Shown: positions 58,959 to 64,000 of the stretch, one piece after another | Numbering within the stretch: the stretch's first letter is position 1 | Layout of the letters: every line of letters starts with the position of its first letter | Source: Solirubrobacter soli DSM 22325 | Lineage (GTDB): Bacteria; Actinomycetota; Thermoleophilia; Solirubrobacterales; Solirubrobacteraceae | Assembly: GCF_000423665.1 (NCBI RefSeq) | Contig: NZ_KE384074.1 | Span: 272,761 to 336,760, forward strand | Direction: 5' to 3' | DNA length: 64,000 nucleotides | Notes under the pieces: model-generated | Seen by the model: only the letters and a program-made list of their open reading frames with translations | The model's database searches: none | Told to the model about the DNA's origin: nothing | Made by a program: the position numbers and the translations under genes

Positions 58959-60854
58959 GTGACCGCCACCTGGATTCCTGCAGATCCCAAGCCTCTCAGC
59001 CGGTGGGAGGTCGCGAAGCGGTTCGTATGGCCGACGCTCCGCGTCAACTGGGCACTGGTGCTCGGTCTGCTGGTGCTCAGCGTCGCCTTGAGCGTGGTGC
59101 CGGCGCTCAAGACGGAGGTCGAGTCCGCCGTCATCAATGAGATCAACGACAACCTCGGCAAGGGTGGGAGCTTCACCGACGCGCTGCACTCTCCGGTTGA
59201 GCAGCTGTCGACGGACGAGGGCGGGATAGAGGGATTCGTCCTGCGCATCGCGTCGACGTTCTTCTCGGACGCGACGCTTTTACAGGCGGCGGTGAGCTAC
59301 GGGATCATCACCGTCCTCGCGGCATTTCTCGTCTATCTGAGCACGGTATTCCGAGCTCGCCTCGAGCGGGACTTCTTCACGGAGCTGAGGAGTCGAGCGA
59401 TGGAGACGCTGATGGATCCCTCGGCCTCCGCTTTGCCGCTGCAGGAAGGCGACGAGAAGGGCATCACGGTCCAGCAGGGAGCGGTCAACGTCGCCGGCGC
59501 CTACACCGGGATGCTCGAGGTCGTCCAGTACGCGTTCGCCCTTGTCGTGACGACGCTGCTGTTGCTCTCGCGAGATGTACGCCTTGCTGCCGCGATCGTG
59601 ATCGTCGTGGTGCTGCAGACGCTGCTGACGTACATCAAGACCCGACGCCTGCAAGAGGACCGTCGCCAGTTGGAGCAGGAGCGCGACCTGGTGGTCCGGC
59701 GCAGCGACGACATCATCGAGAACCGTGACTTCATCGCGGCTCACGAGCAACGCCAGCGGTTCCATGACGTCCTTCAACAGCTCGCGACGACGTACGGAAA
59801 GATCGAGCAGCGCCTCTCTCGGCGCGACCAGGCGTACCGCGGCGTCACCGGCGTTCTGGGCGACGCCGGGCGGCTCGCGATCCTGTTCGTCGCACTCGCG
59901 ATCGCGACCGGGGCGGTCGGTGATCCTGGCGATGTCAGCAATATCGGCGACGCCTACTTCCTGATCGCCATCTACGTTCGGATGCTCAATCCGACGCAGG
60001 GCATTCTCGGCGTCTGGGATGGCTACCGTCGCCAGCGCGACGTCTCGGAGCGCTTCCGCGCGCTGCTGGCGGCTCGCGATGAGCTCCCGCAGTCCCCGCC
60101 TGCGCCGAAGCCGGACGTCGAGCCGGTCGCGGCGACGGGACCGGCCGCGCGGTTCGAGGACGTTCGCTACGCGTACCAGACCGCGAACGGGCCCAAGACC
60201 GCGCTGGACGGGTGCAGCTTCGAGATCCCGCGAGGGCAGACGACCTTGATCGTCGGCCGCTCGGGCAGCGGGAAGACGACACTCGCGCGGATGCTGCTCG
60301 GGTTCCTGCATCCGGATGGCGGTGCTGTCCAGGTCCTCGGGCAGGAACTGGGGGCGTGGAACCACCCGGAGCTGCTCAGGGAGATGAGCTATCTGCCGCA
60401 AGCGGACTATGTCATCGAGGACACGGTCAGAGTGAACCTCTTCGCGCCCGACAAGGACGATCACGAGCTCTCGCAGGCATTGAGCACCGTCGAGGTCGAC
60501 GCGGCGCTCGAGTCCGACGCGACCAGGCTCTCAACCGGCGAGCAACAGCGCGTCGGGCTGGCGCGGCTGCTGCTGGACGACGCCGAGCTCGTGCTCATGG
60601 ACGAGCCGTTGTCCGGCGTGGACGCGTTCACCTTCGCCGAGCTCAGCTCGAAGCTCGCCGCCTACCTCGCGGATGAGCGCCGGACCTGCGTCGTGATCAG
60701 CCACCGGCTCTCGTTCATCTCGCAGGCCGAGCACGTCGTGCTCCTCGAGGCCGGTAGGGTCATCGAAGAAGGGGCGACGGGGGAACTCCTCGCCGATCCG
60801 AACAGCCGGCTCTCCGGGCTCCTCGCCGCGGCCCGCAGTGAGCTAGGACGGTAG
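58959..60854 (+). CDS. ABC exporter (fused permease-ATPase)
   Basis: 631 residues from GTG 58959. Six membrane helices in the first 330 residues, with a long EVESAVINEINDNLG-containing outer loop; ATPase domain with Walker A GRSGSGKTT (433-441), Q-loop YLPQAD, signature LSTGEQQRVGLAR (Gly-Gly replaced by Thr-Gly, with Glu) and Walker B LVLMDEPLSGVD. Half-size exporter, probably a homodimer. Slightly lower GC and different codon texture than neighbours; substrate unknown. Confidence 0.9.
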   Translation: MTATWIPADPKPLSRWEVAKRFVWPTLRVNWALVLGLLVLSVALSVVPALKTEVESAVINEINDNLGKGGSFTDALHSPVEQLSTDEGGIEGFVLRIASTFFSDATLLQAAVSYGIITVLAAFLVYLSTVFRARLERDFFTELRSRAMETLMDPSASALPLQEGDEKGITVQQGAVNVAGAYTGMLEVVQYAFALVVTTLLLLSRDVRLAAAIVIVVVLQTLLTYIKTRRLQEDRRQLEQERDLVVRRSDDIIENRDFIAAHEQRQRFHDVLQQLATTYGKIEQRLSRRDQAYRGVTGVLGDAGRLAILFVALAIATGAVGDPGDVSNIGDAYFLIAIYVRMLNPTQGILGVWDGYRRQRDVSERFRALLAARDELPQSPPAPKPDVEPVAATGPAARFEDVRYAYQTANGPKTALDGCSFEIPRGQTTLIVGRSGSGKTTLARMLLGFLHPDGGAVQVLGQELGAWNHPELLREMSYLPQADYVIEDTVRVNLFAPDKDDHELSQALSTVEVDAALESDATRLSTGEQQRVGLARLLLDDAELVLMDEPLSGVDAFTFAELSSKLAAYLADERRTCVVISHRLSFISQAEHVVLLEAGRVIEEGATGELLADPNSRLSGLLAAARSELGR

Positions 60855-60887
60855 GGCGCGCCGGCGTTCGGCTCCGCTCATCGCGCA

Positions 60888-60901
60888 GTGACAGCTGTCA
60901 C
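60888..60901. repeat. 14-bp perfect palindrome gtgacagctgtcac
   Basis: Lies between the ABC exporter stop (60854) and the ArsR-type stop and covers the latter. Could be a short hairpin or a dimeric protein-binding site. Confidence 0.6.
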
Positions 60902-61509
60902 CCGTCGGCGCGCTTGAAGTGCAGCAGGCCCAGTTCGGTCGGGAACACCGAGTCGTCCGAACCCTCATTGCGGCCGGCGCTCTCAGCCGCGATCGCCAAC
61001 GCCTGATCCAGCGTCTTGGCCATCAACTTGTTCAACTTGCGAAACGCCTTCTCGTCCAGCTCCAACGGCGTCCGCGAGAGCACCACGTCCGGATCGTCGA
61101 GCTTGCCCGCATCGGCCGCCGTGCCGAGATCGGCGACCAGATCGGCGATCGTCTCGCCCGCCAACTCACGCCGCAACCCCGACGGGAGCGTGCGCCACTG
61201 CCCCTCATCCAGGTTCGGGCGAGCCGTCGCCTTATAGAAATGCTGCAACGCGCCACGGCGCGGCTCCGTCCGGACAAGCTCGACACAGTCGTAGTCGCGC
61301 AACATCCGCACGTGATAGGAGACAACCCCCAGCGGAGCGCCCAGCTCCACCGCGAGGTCCCCGGGACTGGCCACACGCTCACCGAGCCGCTGCAAGATAC
61401 GCGCGCGCAACGGATGAGCGAGAGCCTTCGCGATGCGTGCCTCCGAGGTTTCCCCCGCAGGACGCTGTCCATTACTGGATGAGGTAGGTGAAATGGTGGG
61501 CGCGGTCAT
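60898..61509 (-). CDS. ArsR-type winged-helix regulator, paralogue 2
   Basis: 203 residues from ATG 61509. HTH EARIAKALAHPLRARILQRL and VVSYHVRMLRDYDCVELVRT identical or nearly so to the gene at 37666-38256; RGALQHFYKATARPNLDEG and LLHFKRADG at the C-terminus. A close paralogue, differing mainly in the first 20 and central residues. The upstream acgcaaagtta element (61511-61521) matches the other copy. Confidence 0.88.
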   Translation of the reverse strand: MTAPTISPTSSSNGQRPAGETSEARIAKALAHPLRARILQRLGERVASPGDLAVELGAPLGVVSYHVRMLRDYDCVELVRTEPRRGALQHFYKATARPNLDEGQWRTLPSGLRRELAGETIADLVADLGTAADAGKLDDPDVVLSRTPLELDEKAFRKLNKLMAKTLDQALAIAAESAGRNEGSDDSVFPTELGLLHFKRADG

Positions 61510-61510
61510 A

Positions 61511-61521
61511 ACGCAAAGTTA
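61511..61521 (-). promoter_or_regulatory. Conserved upstream element of ArsR-type paralogue 2
   Basis: Plus-strand acgcaaagtta; minus-strand TAACTTTGCGT. TAACTT lies 6 bases before ATG, as a -10 box of a leaderless message would; shared with paralogue 1. It overlaps the stop of the kinase/receiver remnant. Confidence 0.45.
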
Positions 61522-62110
61522 CTGGATCGATCGACCAGTCCCTAGCAACTGTTCCGCGACGGCGACGAACTCCGTGATGTCGAACGGCTTGGACACGTAG
61601 GTGGCGGCGCCGTGCGCCAGCGCACGGCTCCGGGCTGCGGGGTCCGCCTGACCACTGAGCACGATGATCGGGATGGCGCGGGTCACCGGGTCCGCCTGCA
61701 GCGCGATCGTGACCTCCTCGCCGGTCATGTCGGGCGAGCACCTCGTCGCCGCCGATGTCGGGGAGGTGCAGGTCGAGCACGATCACCTCGAGGACCACCG
61801 TCTCGCCGGCCGCGAGCTCGATCCAGAACGTGCTGCCGACCCCGGCGCGCTCGCGGCGCCGATCGCGCCATCCATGGCCTCCACCAGGTTGCGCGAGAGC
61901 GCGAGTCCGAGCCCGCTGCCCTCGATTCCCGACGCTCCCGCGTCGAGACGTTCGAACGCGACGAACGCGCGGTCCAGATCGGCCGGGTAGATCCCGCGGC
62001 CCGTGTCGGCGACGCTCACACGTACGCGCTCGCCCGCGCCCCTGCCGACGGTGATCTCCACCGAACCGCCCGGGTGGTTGTACTTGATCGCATTCCCGTC
62101 CGCGACCTTA
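61519..62110 (-). pseudogene. Histidine kinase/receiver remnant
   Basis: A broken chain on the minus strand: HATPase N-box NAIKYNHPGGSVEITVG and G-box GSGLGLALSRNLVEAMDG in one frame, then VIVLDLHLPDIGGDEVL (receiver phospho-Asp) in a second, then MTGEEVTIALQADPVTRAI, VLSGQAD and YVSKPFDITEF in a third. The kinase core upstream of the N-box is missing. At least two frame changes and a 5' truncation mark it as decayed. A ccagc/gctgg hairpin follows at 62114-62128. Confidence 0.85.
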
Positions 62111-62177
62111 CAGCCAGCATTTGGCTGGTCAAGCCCGCGGGCGGCCGGAATCTGGCACGGCGTAGGCTCGAGTCTGC

Positions 62178-64000
62178 ATGACCGAGCCCCTCGAAGAGAT
62201 CGTCGAGCGCTTTCGGCGAAGCGAGCGGCGAGCCCAGTTGCTCGCCGACGTGTCGCTGACGCTCAACGCGAGCGTCGACGACCTCGACCGCGCGCTCGAG
62301 CTGGCTGCCCAGCAGATCTCGGACGCGATCGGCGACACGTGCTCGATCTACCTGCTCTCCGACGACGGCCAATGGCTCGACTGCGTCGCACAGGCCATCC
62401 GCGATCCCGTTCAGCGGTCGCTCGGCGAACGCGTCGGCATCCGTCACCAGCGGTTCCACATCGAGGGGAACCAGCTTGGTGACGTGATCCGCCGCGATGC
62501 CACGCACTTCTCGCCGACGATGCCGGGCGACGTCCGCGACATCGTCGGCCCCGAGCACGACGATCTGGTGGTGCTGCGGGCGTTCAGCAACATCATGGCG
62601 CCGCTCCGCGCCCGTGCCCGCGTGATCGGGCTGGTGAGCATCACGCGCACCGTCCCGGGCGCGGCCGCCTACACGGAGGAAGACCGCGAGTTCCTCGAGC
62701 AGCTCGCGCCACGCGTCGCGGTCGCCATCGACGCCGCCCAGCTCTACCGCACCGCGCAGGACGCGATCGCGGCGCGGACGCTGAGCGAGCAGCGGCTGCG
62801 CGCGATGTTCAACTCGACGCGGGTCGGGATCGTCGCGCGCGACGGTGACGGGCGCGTGGTGGAGTGCAACCGCGCCTACGCGGCGATGCTCGGGTACCAG
62901 CCCGACGAGCTGATCGGGTCCGACTACGCCGAACTCAGCGACCCCGCGGAGTTCGAGGCGCACCGGCGTCGCTACCGCGAGTCGTTCGCCGCCGGTGACC
63001 AGGACCTGGAGTTCGAGCACACCTACGTGCGACGAGACGGCAGCATGTTGCATGCCCGTGTCACCGCGTCGCTCGTCCGCGACATCGAAGGGCGGCCGTT
63101 GTACTCCCTCGCGCTGGTCGAGGACGTCAGCGAGCGCCACCGGCTCGAGCAGCAGCTCGTGCAGTCGCAGAAGATGGAGGCCGTCGGCCGGCTCGCCGGC
63201 GGCATCGCGCACGATTTCAACAACGTCCTCACGGCGATCCTCGGCTTCAGCGACGTCGTCGCGACGACCATCGGCGCGGAGCACCCGGCGCAGACGGCGA
63301 CCGCCGAGATCCGCGTCGCCGCCGAGCGGGCCAACGCCCTCACCCGGCAGCTGCTGACGTTCAGCCGCCACCAGGTCCTCGAGCGCGAGGCGATCGAGCC
63401 CAACGAGGTCATCGAAGGACTGGCGCCGATGCTGCACCGGCTGCTGGGCGACGATGTCAGCCTCGAGCTCGCGCTCGAGCCCACGGCCGGCACGGTGGTC
63501 GCCAACCGCGGCCAGCTGGAGCAGGTGATCGTCAACCTCGCGGTCAATGCGCGCGACGCCATGCCCGGCGGCGGGCGACTCACGATCGCCACGGCATCGA
63601 TCGACGCCGATTCCGCGCGCGCCCGCTTGGACCTCGAACCTGGCCCGCTGGTCGTGATCGCCGTGACCGACACCGGCCACGGGATGGACGCCGCGACCCA
63701 GCAGCGCATCTTCGAGCCGTTCTTCACGACGAAGCCGATCGGCGCCGGGAGCGGACTCGGGCTCGCCGTGGCCTATGGCATCGTCACGCAGAACGACGGC
63801 GCGCTCTCGGTCTACTCCGAGCCCGGGCACGGGAGCACCTTCCGGATTCACCTCCCGCGCAGCGCGCCCACCGGCGCCGCCGCGCCGCCCGATCGCGATG
63901 CGGCGGTCCGACAGGCCGACGAAGGTGGCAGCGAGACGATCCTGATCGCCGAGGACGACCGGGCCATCCGCACGCTGATCCAGCTGGTGCTCGAAGAGGA
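62178..64000 (+). CDS. Hybrid sensor kinase (GAF-PAS-HisKA-HATPase-receiver), 3' partial
   Basis: ATG 62178, open to the right edge (607 codons). Domains in order: GAF (about residues 25-190), PAS (MFNSTRVGIVARDGDGRVVE, about 210-325), HisKA with His345 in LAGGIAHDFNNVLTAI, HATPase with NLAVNARDAMPGGG, VTDTGHGMD and GSGLGLAVAYGIV, then the start of a receiver (TILIAEDDRAIRTLIQL). No membrane helix, so cytosolic. The receiver end lies beyond the window. It is divergent from the kinase remnant. Confidence 0.93.
   Translation, partial: MTEPLEEIVERFRRSERRAQLLADVSLTLNASVDDLDRALELAAQQISDAIGDTCSIYLLSDDGQWLDCVAQAIRDPVQRSLGERVGIRHQRFHIEGNQLGDVIRRDATHFSPTMPGDVRDIVGPEHDDLVVLRAFSNIMAPLRARARVIGLVSITRTVPGAAAYTEEDREFLEQLAPRVAVAIDAAQLYRTAQDAIAARTLSEQRLRAMFNSTRVGIVARDGDGRVVECNRAYAAMLGYQPDELIGSDYAELSDPAEFEAHRRRYRESFAAGDQDLEFEHTYVRRDGSMLHARVTASLVRDIEGRPLYSLALVEDVSERHRLEQQLVQSQKMEAVGRLAGGIAHDFNNVLTAILGFSDVVATTIGAEHPAQTATAEIRVAAERANALTRQLLTFSRHQVLEREAIEPNEVIEGLAPMLHRLLGDDVSLELALEPTAGTVVANRGQLEQVIVNLAVNARDAMPGGGRLTIATASIDADSARARLDLEPGPLVVIAVTDTGHGMDAATQQRIFEPFFTTKPIGAGSGLGLAVAYGIVTQNDGALSVYSEPGHGSTFRIHLPRSAPTGAAAPPDRDAAVRQADEGGSETILIAEDDRAIRTLIQLVLEE

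Noticed and set aside
1..64000. tRNA, rRNA, CRISPR, IS or attachment sites
   Set aside because: Looked for cloverleaf T-loops, regularly spaced repeats and transposase motifs; none found by eye. A covariance search would be decisive.

Overview
The window is very GC-rich (about 70% or more), densely coding DNA with many GTG and TTG starts, 4-bp stop/start overlaps (GTGA, ATGA) and few Shine-Dalgarno sites. Gene content fits a free-living, aerobic, motile soil actinobacterium: FTR1, AI-2E and LacI/FrcBCA systems, YcnI/CopC copper proteins, an S8 protease with SSWG repeats, two chemoreceptors and a FliL-like protein. I infer the Thermoleophilia/Solirubrobacterales (Solirubrobacter- or Conexibacter-like). 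No rRNA or tRNA gene lies in the window to prove this. I saw no CRISPR array, insertion sequence, prophage or integrase; this is ordinary chromosome rather than an island.

Layout. 1-6.5 kb: tail of a secreted protein, an HD hydrolase, a GC-rich tandem repeat, csbD, an arginase-family enzyme, a LivJ-like lipoprotein and a large secreted LVIVD-repeat protein with a strong terminator. 6.5-10 kb: first copper cluster (YtkA-like lipoprotein, YcnI, CopC-CopD-YtkA fusion, tiny membrane proteins). 10-18 kb: lipoprotein, LPG-synthase-like membrane protein, a decayed LysR/SDR pair, an AI-2E transporter, an HD protein, an AOC-barrel-like secreted protein and a NarL two-component system. 18-22.2 kb: five overlapping genes on one strand, three glycosyltransferases around two proteins I do not recognise. 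22.2-27.4 kb: FrcBCA-type sugar importer divergent from two tandem LacI regulators, with readable promoters and operators. 27.5-33.3 kb: epimerase, methylaspartate ammonia-lyase, a carboxyltransferase and an OmpR-type two-component system.

33.4-38.3 kb: cytosolic chemoreceptor, FliL-like lipoprotein, MFS/DeoR pair with a 10-bp phased operator array, small secreted protein, ArsR-type regulator. 38.4-42.8 kb: FTR1 iron permease, ADP-ribosylglycohydrolase with PfkB kinase, MBL hydrolase, MEDS-like protein. 42.7-46.9 kb: second copper cluster, in which three consecutive genes carry frameshifts. 47-51 kb: NicO-type Ni/Co transporter divergent from a Fur-family regulator, flavodoxin, subtilase. 51.3-58.8 kb: GGDEF-EAL protein, an unusual LysR-effector/LuxR-HTH fusion, a membrane chemoreceptor, a NarL regulator, a winged-helix protein and LysR. 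59-64 kb: ABC exporter, second ArsR-type paralogue, wrecked histidine kinase/receiver remnant, and a GAF-PAS-kinase running off the end.

How it works together: the window is rich in metal handling (two copper clusters, Ni/Co, Fe), signal transduction (four sensor kinases counting the remnant, three response regulators, two chemoreceptors, one c-di-GMP enzyme) and sugar uptake/glycosylation. A striking structural feature is that 10 of the 15 convergent gene pairs overlap at their 3' ends, by 4 to 129 bp. Five genes (LysR, SDR, CopC and two secreted proteins) carry single frameshifts that could be real decay or sequencing error. The best candidates for something undescribed are the five-gene glycosyltransferase operon with its Cys-rich partner, and the LysR-effector/LuxR fusion regulator.
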